The position numbers and the translations under genes were made by a program. Below, piece after piece: positions 26,068 through 36,716 of a stretch of 64,000 nt of DNA (position 1 is the stretch's first letter; every line of letters starts with the position of its first letter). Location: the NCBI RefSeq assembly GCF_014196255.1, contig NZ_JACIDH010000002.1, positions 1-64,000 of the forward strand, given 5' to 3'. Under the pieces are notes generated by a model. The model had not been told where the DNA came from and ran no database searches. It worked only from the letters and a program-made list of their open reading frames with translations. The stretch is from Sphingomonas pseudosanguinis (GTDB taxonomy: Bacteria; Pseudomonadota; Alphaproteobacteria; Sphingomonadales; Sphingomonadaceae).

Positions 26068-27528
26068 ATGGGCATGAGACGACCGGCAATTGGGGAGATA
26101 GCCTTGAAGGTCGGACAGGAATGTTGGCGGATCGAACGGGCCGACAGGATGGCGGTGATCGTCGATGCGGAAAATTATTTCCGCCTGGCGCGCCGCGCGA
26201 TGCTGAACGTCAAGCGGCGAATCCTGCTGATCGGCTGGGATTTCGACGCGCGGATCGTGCTCGACCATGACGAGGCGCCGAACGAACCGCTGGGCGACTT
26301 CATCTACTCGCTCGTGCAGCGGCAGCCCGAGCTGGAGATATTCCTGCTCCGCTGGGACACCGGCGCGATCAAGTCGCTGTTCCGGGGGCGCACTTTCTTC
26401 ACGGTGATGAAGTGGATGGCGCACAAGCGCATCCATACCAAGCTGGACGGCCATCACCCGATCGCGGCGTCGCATCACCAGAAGATCGTCATCATCGACG
26501 ACCAGTTCGCCTTTTGCGGCGGCATCGACATGACCGGCGATCGCTGGGACACGCGTGAGCACCGCGACGACGATCCCGGCCGCAAGCGTCCGGGCGGCCA
26601 GCCCTATAAGCCCTGGCATGACGCGATCAGCGCGGTCGAGGGCCCGATCACGCGGGCGCTGGGCGAACTCTTCCGCGAACGCTGGCGGGCGGCGGGCGGC
26701 AAGCCTATGGCCCCCGCGGTGCCGGGCGCAAGCTGTTGGCCGGAAGGGCTGGAGCCGGACTTCCTGGATCAGGACGTCGCGATCGCGCGAACCATGCCCG
26801 AGATGGACGATCAGGCCCCGGTCCATGAGAATGAGGCGCTATTCCTGGCGCAGATCGCCCGCGCCGAGCGACACGTCTATATCGAGAGCCAGTATTTCGC
26901 CTCGCGCCGGGTGGCGGAGGCGATCGCCCGTCGGCTGGATGAGGAGGATGGCCCCGAATTCGTCATCATCAACCCGCTGACCGCGCAAGGCTGGCTGGAG
27001 CCGATCGCGATGGATACCGCGCGGGCGCGTCTGTTCGAGGCGCTGCGGCGGCGGGACCGTCACGGCCGGCTGCGGCTCTATCACCCGTTCACGGCCGGCG
27101 GCGAGGCGATCTATTGCCATGCCAAGATCCTGATCGCCGATGACCGCGTGTTCCGGCTGGGGTCCTCCAACCTCAACAACCGCTCGATGCGGCTCGACAC
27201 CGAATGCGATCTGGCGCTGGCGGTCGAACCCGATAGCGATGCGGCCAAGCGGATCGCGGCCATCCGCGACGACTTGCTGGCCGAGCATCTGGGCGTCGCG
27301 CCGGCGCAGGTGGCGGACACCTTCGCACGGACCGGCTCGCTGATCGCCACGGTCGAAATCCTGCGCGGCGCGGACGGGCGGACGCTGCGTCCCTATGAAA
27401 TCCCCGACCTGTCGAGCGTCGAGGAATGGCTGGCCGACCACGAGGTGCTCGACCCCGAAGGTCCCGACGAAATGTTCGAGGCGATCAGCGCGCGCAAGGG
27501 GCTGTTCCGGCGCCTGCGGCGGCATTGA
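26068..27528 (+). CDS. Phospholipase D-family protein (cardiolipin synthase-like)
   Basis: Two HKD motifs mark a PLD-superfamily enzyme: HHQKIVIIDDQFAFCGG near residue 135 and HAKILIADDRVFRLGSSNLN near residue 350. Such proteins hydrolyse or transfer phospholipid head groups. The start is uncertain. I take the ATG at 26068 because GGGGA stands five bases before it and codons upstream (from 25999) are TTG/TTT-rich and unlike coding sequence here. ATG 26074 is also possible. Its stop overlaps the DUF4169 start (TGATG). Confidence 0.86.
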   Translation: MGMRRPAIGEIALKVGQECWRIERADRMAVIVDAENYFRLARRAMLNVKRRILLIGWDFDARIVLDHDEAPNEPLGDFIYSLVQRQPELEIFLLRWDTGAIKSLFRGRTFFTVMKWMAHKRIHTKLDGHHPIAASHHQKIVIIDDQFAFCGGIDMTGDRWDTREHRDDDPGRKRPGGQPYKPWHDAISAVEGPITRALGELFRERWRAAGGKPMAPAVPGASCWPEGLEPDFLDQDVAIARTMPEMDDQAPVHENEALFLAQIARAERHVYIESQYFASRRVAEAIARRLDEEDGPEFVIINPLTAQGWLEPIAMDTARARLFEALRRRDRHGRLRLYHPFTAGGEAIYCHAKILIADDRVFRLGSSNLNNRSMRLDTECDLALAVEPDSDAAKRIAAIRDDLLAEHLGVAPAQVADTFARTGSLIATVEILRGADGRTLRPYEIPDLSSVEEWLADHEVLDPEGPDEMFEAISARKGLFRRLRRH

Positions 27529-27704
27529 TGGGCGATGTCATCAACTTCCGCCAGGCGCGCAAAGGACTGGCGCGCAAGGCGGCCGAGCAGCAGGCGGGGG
27601 AGAACCGCGCCCGCTTCGGCCGGACCAAGGCGGAGAAGCAGCGCGACGCGGCGGAGCAGGAACGGCTGCGCAAGGAGCTCGACGGCGCGAAGCGGGAGGA
27701 TTGA
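27528..27704 (+). CDS. DUF4169 family protein
   Basis: A 58-residue basic, helical protein beginning MGDVINFRQARKGLARKAAE with a RTKAEKQRDAAEQ repeat-like tail. It matches the small alphaproteobacterial DUF4169 family of unknown function. The start codon overlaps the stop of the phospholipase gene, so the two are translationally coupled. Confidence 0.85.
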   Translation: MGDVINFRQARKGLARKAAEQQAGENRARFGRTKAEKQRDAAEQERLRKELDGAKRED

Positions 27705-27726
27705 AGCTGGAGGTGGGTGACGGGAT

Positions 27727-27820
27727 ACCCTCACCCTTCCGGCGCTTCGCGCCTCCCTCCCTCTCCCATTGGGAGAGGGAAGGGCCCTACCCGCCAAGGC
27801 GGGGGGAAGGGTGAGGGTGG
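27727..27820. repeat. Dispersed palindromic repeat family C, copy 2
   Basis: The same element as 20483-20577 in the opposite orientation. CCCTCACCC and GGGTGAGGG close it, with the inner hairpin CCCTCTCCCATTGGGAGAGGG. The inner parts (GGCGCTTCGCGCC) are shared with the first copy. Confidence 0.85.
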
Positions 27821-27840
27821 CTAACCCTGAATGACGAGCA

Positions 27841-28512
27841 TCAACGCGGCGTGGCGAACCAGATCGTGTGCGTCGCGCCCTTGCCATTCTCGCGCGCGCG
27901 GACCTTGACTTCGTCGACGGCGAAACCCGCCCGACCCAGTCGACGAGTGAAGACAGGGTCCGGCGCCGCCGACCAGATCGCTAAGACGCCGCCGGGCCGC
28001 AGCGCGATCCGCGCCTCGTCCAGGCCACGCGCCGAATACAGCCCGTCATTGGCGGGCCGGGTCAGCCCGTCCGGGCCGTTGTCGACGTCGAGTAGGATAG
28101 CATCATACTGGCCACGTCCGGCATAGATGGCGTTGCCGACATCACCCATGGCCAGCGTCACGCGCGGGTCGTCCAGGCATCCATCGGTCAGGGCGGCCAT
28201 CGGGCCACGCGCCCATTCGATGATGCCCGGCACCAGCTCGGCCACCGTCACCCGCGCCTTCGGCCCCAGCCGGGCCAGCACCGCGCGCAGCGTGAAGCCC
28301 ATACCATAGCCGCCGATCAACAGATGCGGCGCCGGCCGGTCGCCCAGCCGGTCGCAGGTCATGGTGCCGAGCGCCACCTCTGAGCCGCTCATCCGCGTGC
28401 TCATCAGCTCGTTGCGGTCGAGCACGATCATGAAGTCGCCGCCGCGACGGAAGAGTCGCAGCGGCTCGCCGCCGGGCACCTCGGCAACGCCCAGCAGCTC
28501 GCGCGGGGTCAT
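27841..28512 (-). CDS. Spermidine synthase-like SAM-binding protein
   Basis: Resembles the C-terminal methyltransferase-fold domain of spermidine synthases: LLIGGYGMGFTLRAVLARLG as nucleotide loop, then VTVAELVPGIIEWA and YDAILLDVDNGPDG. Aminopropyltransferase residues cannot be confirmed, and many such 220-residue alphaproteobacterial homologues are simply annotated as methyltransferase-like. Its start overlaps the DUF6481 stop as ATGA, so the two are an operon. Confidence 0.78.
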   Translation of the reverse strand: MTPRELLGVAEVPGGEPLRLFRRGGDFMIVLDRNELMSTRMSGSEVALGTMTCDRLGDRPAPHLLIGGYGMGFTLRAVLARLGPKARVTVAELVPGIIEWARGPMAALTDGCLDDPRVTLAMGDVGNAIYAGRGQYDAILLDVDNGPDGLTRPANDGLYSARGLDEARIALRPGGVLAIWSAAPDPVFTRRLGRAGFAVDEVKVRARENGKGATHTIWFATPR

Positions 28513-28871
28513 TTGCCCTGGCGTGCCTTGCGTGCGGCGTAACGCGCGTCGCGCGCGGCCTTCAGCTCGGCGGCGGTGGGCACGACCGGTGGGCGCGCGG
28601 CGGCAGCGGCGGCTTCGGCTGCAGCCTGGGCTTCGGCGGCCGCCTTGGCGCGGGCTTCCTCGCGTGCGGCCTTTTCCTGCTCGATAGCGGCCTTGTGCGC
28701 GGCGCGGCGCTCGGCCTCGGCCGCGGCCTTGGCTTCGCGCGCGGCGGCGCGGGCGGCGACCACCGCCGGATCGGGCGCGGCCTTGTTGCGCAGACGCTCG
28801 AGCGCCGCCGCCTTGGCTTCGCGCGAGGCCGCTGCACGATCGGAGAAACCGGGAACCTTATAGCCTGCCAT
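28509..28871 (-). CDS. DUF6481-type Ala/Glu/Arg-rich coiled-coil protein
   Basis: A 120-residue protein starting MAGYKVPGFSDRAAASREAK followed by an almost continuous helical, Ala/Arg/Glu repetitive tract (AAREAKAAAEAERRAA). It is a small alphaproteobacterial family of unknown function, related in style to TolA-like or stalk segments. The ATG at 28871 follows a weak GGGA. Downstream it is coupled to the spermidine synthase-like gene. Confidence 0.75.
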   Translation of the reverse strand: MAGYKVPGFSDRAAASREAKAAALERLRNKAAPDPAVVAARAAAREAKAAAEAERRAAHKAAIEQEKAAREEARAKAAAEAQAAAEAAAAAARPPVVPTAAELKAARDARYAARKARQGK

Positions 28872-28913
28872 CAATCATCTATCCCGCTGGAGGGGGCGGA
28901 TAGCCCCAATGCA

Positions 28914-28945
28914 CAACGGCCCCGCGATTGTTCGCGGAGCCGTTG
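28914..28945 (-). terminator. Terminator-like hairpin after tRNA-Lys copy 2
   Basis: Arms CAACGGC (28914-28920) and GCCGTTG (28939-28945), continued by a CCGCG stem, lie just downstream of the tRNA on the minus strand. No long T-run follows. Confidence 0.6.
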
Positions 28946-28952
28946 GAGAAAC

Positions 28953-29028
<76 letters not shown>

Positions 29029-29142
29029 ATTTGCCACGATCGAAGCATCGGTCTTGCGACCCGCCTCGCGATCGGGAGGCGCGCCTTTAGCACTCTCGCC
29101 GATCTTTGCAAACGCTTTTTGGCCGAAATCGTCGATTTTGCC

Positions 29143-30255
29143 CTACCAGCGCGTCGAACGGCGATTTTCGCGGTCGATCGCCATCAGGATGCCCAGGCAC
29201 AGCAGCACGGTCATCTGCGACGACCCGCCATAGCTGACCAGCGGCAGGGGGATGCCGACCACCGGCGCCAGGCCCATCACCATCATCAGATTGACCATGA
29301 CGTAGATGAAGATCGTCGTGGACAGCCCGGCGGCGGTCAGCCGCGCGAAGCGGTTCTGCGCCGCATGCGCGACGTTCAGGCCCCAGCGGATGACGAGCAG
29401 GAAAGCGAGGATCAGGAAACATCCGCCGACCAGACCCCATTCCTCCGCCATGGTGGCGAAGACGAAGTCGGTATGCCCTTCGGGGAGATAGTCGAGATGG
29501 CTCTGCGTGCCGTTCAGGAACCCCTTGCCCCAGATGCCGCCCGAACCGATCGCGATCTTAGACTGGCTGATATGATAGCCGGTGCCCAGGGGATCGCTTT
29601 CGGGGTCGAGGAAGATCAGCACGCGGTTGCGCTGATAATCGTGCAGCACGAAATTGACCGCCAGTGGCGCCAGCACCGCCAATGCCATCGCGCCGCCGAT
29701 GAACAGGCGAAGCGGCACGCCCGCCAGGAACATGACGGTCGCGCCGCCCGCGCAGATCATCAGCGCGGTCCCCAGATCGGGCTGTTTCATGACCAAGGCG
29801 GCGGGCACCGCGATCATTGCGGCGACCGGCCATATGCCGGAGAAGCGTCGCGTTTCGGCCGGCGGCATCAGTTCGTAGAAGCGCGCGGCCCCCAGAACCA
29901 TGAACAGCTTCATCAATTCGGAAGGCTGGAGCCGGATGAAGCCGACATCCAGCCATCGCTGGCTGCCCCCGCGCACCGCGCCGAGCAGTTCGACCAACAC
30001 GAGGGCGACGACCAGCACGGCATAGCCGGGGATCGCGATCCGCCGCCATAGATCGAGCGGCAGGCGCGACAGTAGCAGCGATCCGCCCAGCAGCACGAAG
30101 AAGCGCACGCCCTGCGGCTTGGCCCAGGGGGTCAGCGAGCCGCCGGCGGCCGAATAGAGCACGACCAGTCCGAAACAGCCGATCGCCAGCACCAGCAGGA
30201 TTACGCGCCAGGGCAGCTGGGCGATCGGTTCGGGGATGATGCGCGGACCGCTCAT
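29143..30255 (-). CDS. rodA: Rod shape-determining protein RodA (SEDS glycosyltransferase)
   Basis: Integral membrane peptidoglycan polymerase of the elongasome. Typical SEDS signatures are visible: LQPSELMKLFMVL, KIAIGSGGIWGKGFLNGTQ, YLPEGHTDFVFA and PLPLVSYGGSS. Length is 370 residues with about ten membrane segments. It overlaps mrdA by ATGA, so it is the last gene of the mreBCD-mrdA-rodA operon. Confidence 0.97.
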   Translation of the reverse strand: MSGPRIIPEPIAQLPWRVILLVLAIGCFGLVVLYSAAGGSLTPWAKPQGVRFFVLLGGSLLLSRLPLDLWRRIAIPGYAVLVVALVLVELLGAVRGGSQRWLDVGFIRLQPSELMKLFMVLGAARFYELMPPAETRRFSGIWPVAAMIAVPAALVMKQPDLGTALMICAGGATVMFLAGVPLRLFIGGAMALAVLAPLAVNFVLHDYQRNRVLIFLDPESDPLGTGYHISQSKIAIGSGGIWGKGFLNGTQSHLDYLPEGHTDFVFATMAEEWGLVGGCFLILAFLLVIRWGLNVAHAAQNRFARLTAAGLSTTIFIYVMVNLMMVMGLAPVVGIPLPLVSYGGSSQMTVLLCLGILMAIDRENRRSTRW

Positions 30256-32321
30256 GGATTGGGCTCCACTGCGTCCGCGCGGGGTTCGTTGGGGCTTGCC
30301 GCCATCGCCTCGGCCTGGGCGTCGGCGACGTTGGTGGCAGCCTCGACCGCCGGGGCGTCGGTGGCGGCTCCTGCATCGGTCTTGGTCGCGACGGAGGCGG
30401 GTTTGGGCGCTTGCGCAGCGCGATAGGCCGCTTCCTCGGCGCGCATCCGCGTCATGATGTCGCCGCCCCAGGTCGGCTCGCCTTCCGCCAGCGAGGCAAG
30501 CGCGCGGTCGCGGTCGAACAGATAGGTCATGATGTCGCGCCCGATCAGCGGCGCGTCGAGATTGCGCACGGTATGGCCGTTATGCTCCAGCACGATGGCG
30601 GCGGCATAGCGCGGATTGTCGGCGGGCGCGAAGCAGACGAGCAGTGCGTGGTCGCGCAGCTTGAAGGGTAGCTGGCCGTTCTTGAGCACACCCATGCGCC
30701 GCTCGGCCATGGTGATCCGGCGAACCTGCGCGGTGCCCGTCTTGGCCGCGATCGAGACGCCGGGCACCAGCATCCGCGCCGCGCCACCGGTGCCGCCCTG
30801 GTTGACCACGCCGAACATGGCATCGCGCACCACCGCCAGATGCTCGGACGAGACGGGCAGGGCGGGGGAATCGAGATGGACCTGATGCGCCAACAGGCTC
30901 GGCTGCAACGCCCGCCCGGACGCCAAGCGCGCCGCCATCACCGCCAGCTGCAGCGGATTGGCCAGCACATAACCCTGGCCGATCGAGGCGTTCAGGCCAT
31001 CGGCGACGGTCCATTTCGTCTTGTATTTCTTTAGCTTCCACGCCGAATCGGGCACGGTGCCGTAACGTTGCGTGTTGAGCGGCAGGTCGAATTTCTGGCC
31101 CAGCCCGACCATGCGCGCGACCGGTGCGATCCGGTCATAGCCCATGCGGCGGATCATCTCGTAGAAATAGATGTCGCAGCTCTGCTCGATGGCGCCCTTC
31201 AGGTTGAGTGCGCCGTGCCCGCCCCGCTTGTGACAGTGGAAGACGCCGGTGCCGACCCGCATCGCGCCGGTGCACAGCACCCGGTCATTGGCGCCGACCC
31301 CGGCCTCCAGCAGCGCCAGGCCGTTCATCGGCTTGACCGTAGATCCCGGCGGATAGAGGCCCTGCGTTACCTTGTTCATCAAGGGCACATGGTCGTTTTC
31401 CGACAGCATCGCCCATTCCAGATGGCTGATCCCGTCCGAAAAGCTGTTGGGGTCATAGGCGGGCATCGACACCATCGCCAGCGTCTCGCCGGTGCGGCAG
31501 TCGAGCACCACCGCCGAGCCGGAATTGGTGCCCAGCCGGCGCGCGGCATATTCCTGAAGCCCCGCATCGATGGTCAGGCGGATATTGCGGCCCGGCACGT
31601 CCGGGCGGGTAGCGAGCTCGGCCACCACCTTGCCGCGCGCAGTAACCTCGACCCGCTTGGCGCCGGGTTTGCCGCGCAGATACGGCTCCAGCATCTTTTC
31701 CAGCCCGTCCTTGCCCAGCTTGAAGCCGGGGGTGACGAGCAGCTGGTCGCGCGTCGCCTTGAACTGTTCGGCGGTGGGTGTGCCGACATAGCCGGTCAGA
31801 TGCGCGACGGCCGGGCCGGCGGGATAGAAGCGGGCGAAACCGCGCGTCGGCTGGACGCCGGGCAGTTCGGGCAGGCGGACGCTGATCGCGGCGAACCGGT
31901 CCCAGTCCAGCCGCTCGGCGACCTGCACCGGCTGGAACCCGGCGGCATGTTCCAGGTCGAGCCGGATGCGCTCCATCGCCTCGTCGTCCAGCCGCAGGAT
32001 CTGGCGGAGCAGGCCCAGCACCCGGTCCTTGTCCTCCAACCGGTCGGGAATGATGTCGACGCGAAAATCGGTGCGGTTGTTGGCGATCGGCGTGCCGTGC
32101 CGGTCGATCAGCCAGCCCCGGCGCGGCGGTATCATCGTCGTGTTGACGCGGTTGCTCTCGGAGAGAAGATTATACTTCTCGTTCTGCGCGATCGACAGCC
32201 ACGCCATACGGCCGGCCAGCATCAGGCCGACCGCGCCCTGCGCCGCGCTGAGAACAAAGGCGCGGCGTGAGAAGCTATAGGCCTGCGCGGCCTCGGTCAT
32301 GATCCGGCCGGGGCGATCCAT
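30252..32321 (-). CDS. mrdA: Penicillin-binding protein 2
   Basis: Monofunctional class B transpeptidase that crosslinks side-wall peptidoglycan with RodA. A membrane anchor lies near residues 20-45, then the pedestal domain with PPRRGWLIDRHGTPIANN. The transpeptidase motifs are PPGSTVKP (Ser near 326), SCD and AAKTGTAQV (near 525). At 689 residues it is slightly long because of an Ala-rich C-terminal tail of about 60 residues (AAQAPKPASVATKTDAGAAT). Two bases separate it from mreD. Confidence 0.96.
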   Translation of the reverse strand: MDRPGRIMTEAAQAYSFSRRAFVLSAAQGAVGLMLAGRMAWLSIAQNEKYNLLSESNRVNTTMIPPRRGWLIDRHGTPIANNRTDFRVDIIPDRLEDKDRVLGLLRQILRLDDEAMERIRLDLEHAAGFQPVQVAERLDWDRFAAISVRLPELPGVQPTRGFARFYPAGPAVAHLTGYVGTPTAEQFKATRDQLLVTPGFKLGKDGLEKMLEPYLRGKPGAKRVEVTARGKVVAELATRPDVPGRNIRLTIDAGLQEYAARRLGTNSGSAVVLDCRTGETLAMVSMPAYDPNSFSDGISHLEWAMLSENDHVPLMNKVTQGLYPPGSTVKPMNGLALLEAGVGANDRVLCTGAMRVGTGVFHCHKRGGHGALNLKGAIEQSCDIYFYEMIRRMGYDRIAPVARMVGLGQKFDLPLNTQRYGTVPDSAWKLKKYKTKWTVADGLNASIGQGYVLANPLQLAVMAARLASGRALQPSLLAHQVHLDSPALPVSSEHLAVVRDAMFGVVNQGGTGGAARMLVPGVSIAAKTGTAQVRRITMAERRMGVLKNGQLPFKLRDHALLVCFAPADNPRYAAAIVLEHNGHTVRNLDAPLIGRDIMTYLFDRDRALASLAEGEPTWGGDIMTRMRAEEAAYRAAQAPKPASVATKTDAGAATDAPAVEAATNVADAQAEAMAASPNEPRADAVEPNP

Positions 32322-32323
32322 GC

Positions 32324-32848
32324 TCAGGCCCCTACCTCATGTCGCCCGCGTTTGCGATCGATCCATGCCACCAGCCGCGTCGCCATGGGGAAAAGCAGGA
32401 TGGTGATGGCGATCTGGATGATCAGTGGCGCATCGACCTGCGCACCGACCGGCACCGCGATGAAGCGCCCCGCGATCAGGCAGAAAGCGATGGCACCGCT
32501 GGCGATCAGCCAGTCCTGCCAGAAATCACGGAACACCAGCCGATGCTCGAACAGGTCGATGGCGAGCGAGGTCAGCGACCAGAGCAGCATCGCCGAGCCC
32601 AGCGGCTGGCCCGACAGCAGATCGTCGAACAGGCCCAGCGGCGCGGCGGCCCAAAGCCGAAGCGCGAACCGCGCCACCAGCCGCCAGGCGAGCAGCATCA
32701 GCAGGCCGGCGGGCGGCTGCAACGGTACGATCGCCACCACCGGCACGATGGCGACGAACGAACCGGCCATCACGGTCAGCCAGGGCAGCGCGCGGGCGCG
32801 TGACGGGGGCAGTCCGGGGTCGAAGGGGTTGTAATGGTCGAGAGTCAC
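32324..32848 (-). CDS. mreD: Rod shape-determining membrane protein MreD
   Basis: A 174-residue hydrophobic protein with about five membrane segments (for example VMAGSFVAIVPVVAIV and LLFPMATRLVAWI). Sequence conservation in MreD is low; assignment rests on size, topology and its place between mreC and mrdA. It overlaps mreC by ATGA. GLFDDLLSGQPLG is the small conserved loop expected of the family. Confidence 0.93.
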   Translation of the reverse strand: MTLDHYNPFDPGLPPSRARALPWLTVMAGSFVAIVPVVAIVPLQPPAGLLMLLAWRLVARFALRLWAAAPLGLFDDLLSGQPLGSAMLLWSLTSLAIDLFEHRLVFRDFWQDWLIASGAIAFCLIAGRFIAVPVGAQVDAPLIIQIAITILLFPMATRLVAWIDRKRGRHEVGA

Positions 32849-33714
32849 GGCCGGGGTGCCGGCGCTGGTGGCGGCATCGGCATGAAGGCGCGCTGAACGA
32901 TCGCGAAATCGAGCGTGTCGGGATGGCTGAACGGCTTGGCGACCGCCACATCGCCGCCGGCCGTCTGGATACGGGCGACGGGGATGTTGGGGGCGTACAG
33001 CCCGCCCGTGCCCGAGGTCACGAACAGCTCGCCCTTGGCCAACCGGACATTGGTGGCCACCGAACGGACGTCGAGCGTGCCGTCGCCGCGCCCGACCGCG
33101 ATGGCAGGCATGCCGTCGCGGGTGCGCCGCACGGGGACAATGCTTTCGGGATCGGTCAGCAGCAGCACGCGGGACGCCGCCGGACCGGCCTCGGTCACGC
33201 GGCCGACCAGACCTTCCGGCCCGCGCACGCCCATGCCCGGCATCACGCCTTGCCAGCGACCGGCATTGAGCAGCGCGAAGCGACGGCCGCTCGATCCGGT
33301 CGAGCTGACCAGCCGGGCGACGGCGACGGTGTCGGCGGTGCGGTCGCGGATCGCCAGCAACCGGCGCAGGCGGCGATTGTCATAGGCGATCGTGCGCGCG
33401 GTCTGGAGCAGCTTGCGCGATTGCTCCAGCTCGGCGCGCAGCCGCGCATTCTCGTCATGAACGAAGAAATAATGGCCGATGGTGTCGGGTACGCCGCTTA
33501 CGGCGTCGCCGACCGTGACGAACGCGCCCGAGATGGGGGCGGTCACGCTGCCCAGCGTCATGCGCAATGCGCCGAAGGCGGGCGGGTTGAAGGTCGATGC
33601 GACAAGCAGCACCGCGCCCACCACCGCACCCGCCACCGCGAGCACATAGGCCAGGAAAGCTCCATATTGCCGCCGTCGCGAAAACCCGGTGCGACGGTCG
33701 CGGGCAGGCGCCAT
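32845..33714 (-). CDS. mreC: Cell shape-determining protein MreC
   Basis: Bitopic protein that links MreB to the periplasmic synthases. One N-terminal membrane helix (about residues 18-42), a periplasmic coiled coil (ENARLRAELEQSRKLLQTA, near 78-97), and the two beta-barrel domain with GVRGPEGLVGRV are present. Length is 289 residues with a Pro-rich end. Spacing to mreB is 24 bases. Confidence 0.95.
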   Translation of the reverse strand: MAPARDRRTGFSRRRQYGAFLAYVLAVAGAVVGAVLLVASTFNPPAFGALRMTLGSVTAPISGAFVTVGDAVSGVPDTIGHYFFVHDENARLRAELEQSRKLLQTARTIAYDNRRLRRLLAIRDRTADTVAVARLVSSTGSSGRRFALLNAGRWQGVMPGMGVRGPEGLVGRVTEAGPAASRVLLLTDPESIVPVRRTRDGMPAIAVGRGDGTLDVRSVATNVRLAKGELFVTSGTGGLYAPNIPVARIQTAGGDVAVAKPFSHPDTLDFAIVQRAFMPMPPPAPAPRP

Positions 33715-33738
33715 GCGCCGGTCCCCTTATGCTGGAGG

Positions 33739-34899
<1,161 letters not shown>

Positions 34900-34913
34900 C
34901 TAGGGTTTGCCGC

Positions 34914-36701
34914 ATGTCAATACGGCGTCTGCCTCCCCATCTCGTCAATCGTATCGCGGCCGGTGAAGTGGTGGAAAGGCCCGCCAGTGCGTTGAAGGAA
35001 CTGGTCGAAAATTCGATCGATGCGGGTGCCACCCGCGTTGCAATCGTTCTCAGCCAGGGCGGGGTCGGCCGGATCGAGGTGGCCGATGACGGATGCGGCA
35101 TGTCGGCCGACGACATGGCGCTCGCGCTGGAGCGGCACTGCACTTCCAAACTGCCCGACGAAGCGATCGAAGCGGTCGTGACGCTGGGGTTTCGCGGCGA
35201 GGCGCTCCCCTCGATCGCCAGCGTCGCGCGGGTGACGATCGAAAGCCGCCCGGCGGGTCGTGACGGCTGGTGCCGCGTCGTCGACAATGGCGACGTGCTG
35301 CGCGACGGCCCCGCCGCCGTGCCGCCGGGCACCCGGATCGTCGTGGAGGATCTGTTCGCGCGGGTTCCGGCCCGGCGCAAGTTCCTGCGCTCGCCGCGTT
35401 CGGAATATGCCGCCTGTCTCGACATGGTCCGCCGTCTGGCGATGGCGCGGCCCGACATCGCCTTCACGCTGGAGCATGACGGCCGCCGTGTCCTGACCGT
35501 GCCTGGCGGCGAGGAGCGGCCCGGTCGTGTGGCCGGGCTGACCGACCGCGCGCTGGCGGAAAATTCGGTGGCGATCGACTGGGTACGCGATTCGATCAGC
35601 CTGGGCGGGGTGGCGGGGCTACCGACCTTCAACCGGGGCATCGCCGACCATCAATATTTGTTCGTCAATGGCCGTCCGGTCCGTGACCGCTTATTGATGG
35701 GCGCGATTCGAGGGGCTTATGCCGAGATGTTGCCACGCGACCGTCATGCGGTCGTCGCGCTGTTCCTTGATATGCCGCCGTCCGAAGTCGATGTGAACGT
35801 CCATCCGGCCAAGACCGAAGTCCGCTTCCGCGACCCTGCGCTGATCCGCGGCATGATCGTCTCGGGCCTGCGTCGCGCGCTCGACGAGGCCGGGCATCGC
35901 AGCGTCCAGCGTCCCTCGGACTCGGCGCTGACGATGTGGCAGGCCGAGAGCGTGCCGGCGTCCGCCGTGCCGCCGCAGCCCGTCGATGACTGGAGCCATG
36001 CTGCGCCCGAGAGTCGGGTGATGGAGCGCCAGTCGCTCTTCGCCCCGCGCCCCGGCTTCGCCGCGCCCCCGCCGCTCGCCCGCGCCGAGCCGGCCTTCGC
36101 GCCGCCGCCCGAGGTGCGCCAATATCCGATGGGCGTCGCACGCGGCCAGGTCGCCAAGACCTATATCGTCGCCGAGGCCGAGGACGGGCTGGTGCTGGTC
36201 GACCAGCATGCCGCGCACGAACGGCTGGTGCTGGAACGGATGCGCGCCGCGCTGACCGGCGGGCGAGTGGCGTCACAGGCGATGCTGATCCCCGAAGTGG
36301 TCGAGCTGGACGAACCCGCATGCGATCGGCTGGAGGCGCGCGCCGAGGAACTGGCCGAGTTCGGGTTGGACCTCGAACGCTTCGGCCCGACCGCGATGCT
36401 GGTCCGCTCCACGCCCGCGCTGCTGGGGCAGAGCGACCCCAAGGGGCTGGTCAGCGATCTCGCCGATGAACTCGCCGCGTTCGATCAGGCGCTGTCCCTG
36501 CGCGAGCGGCTGGACCATGTGGCGGCGACGATGGCCTGCCACGGCTCGGTCCGCGCGGGCCGCATCCTTTCGGTCACCGAGATGAACGCGCTGCTCCGCG
36601 AAATGGAGGTCACGCCGCATTCGGGCCAGTGCAACCATGGCCGCCCGACCTGGGTGAAGCTGCAGCATGGTGATATCGAGAAGCTGTTCGGGCGGAAGTA
36701 G
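34914..36701 (+). CDS. mutL: DNA mismatch repair protein MutL
   Basis: GHKL ATPase that couples MutS to downstream repair. MSIRRLPPHLVNRIAAGEVV, ELVENSIDAGAT, DDGCGM and TLGFRGEALPSI are the N-terminal ATPase motifs. A Pro-rich linker lies near 350-405, and the C-terminal dimerisation domain has VDQHAAHERLVLERM. The endonuclease DQHA(X)2E(X)4E motif (DQHAAHERLVLE) is present, as expected for organisms without MutH. Length is 595 residues. AGGG stands before the ATG. Confidence 0.97.
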   Translation: MSIRRLPPHLVNRIAAGEVVERPASALKELVENSIDAGATRVAIVLSQGGVGRIEVADDGCGMSADDMALALERHCTSKLPDEAIEAVVTLGFRGEALPSIASVARVTIESRPAGRDGWCRVVDNGDVLRDGPAAVPPGTRIVVEDLFARVPARRKFLRSPRSEYAACLDMVRRLAMARPDIAFTLEHDGRRVLTVPGGEERPGRVAGLTDRALAENSVAIDWVRDSISLGGVAGLPTFNRGIADHQYLFVNGRPVRDRLLMGAIRGAYAEMLPRDRHAVVALFLDMPPSEVDVNVHPAKTEVRFRDPALIRGMIVSGLRRALDEAGHRSVQRPSDSALTMWQAESVPASAVPPQPVDDWSHAAPESRVMERQSLFAPRPGFAAPPPLARAEPAFAPPPEVRQYPMGVARGQVAKTYIVAEAEDGLVLVDQHAAHERLVLERMRAALTGGRVASQAMLIPEVVELDEPACDRLEARAEELAEFGLDLERFGPTAMLVRSTPALLGQSDPKGLVSDLADELAAFDQALSLRERLDHVAATMACHGSVRAGRILSVTEMNALLREMEVTPHSGQCNHGRPTWVKLQHGDIEKLFGRK

Positions 36702-36716
36702 GGGCTGCGTCCCTTA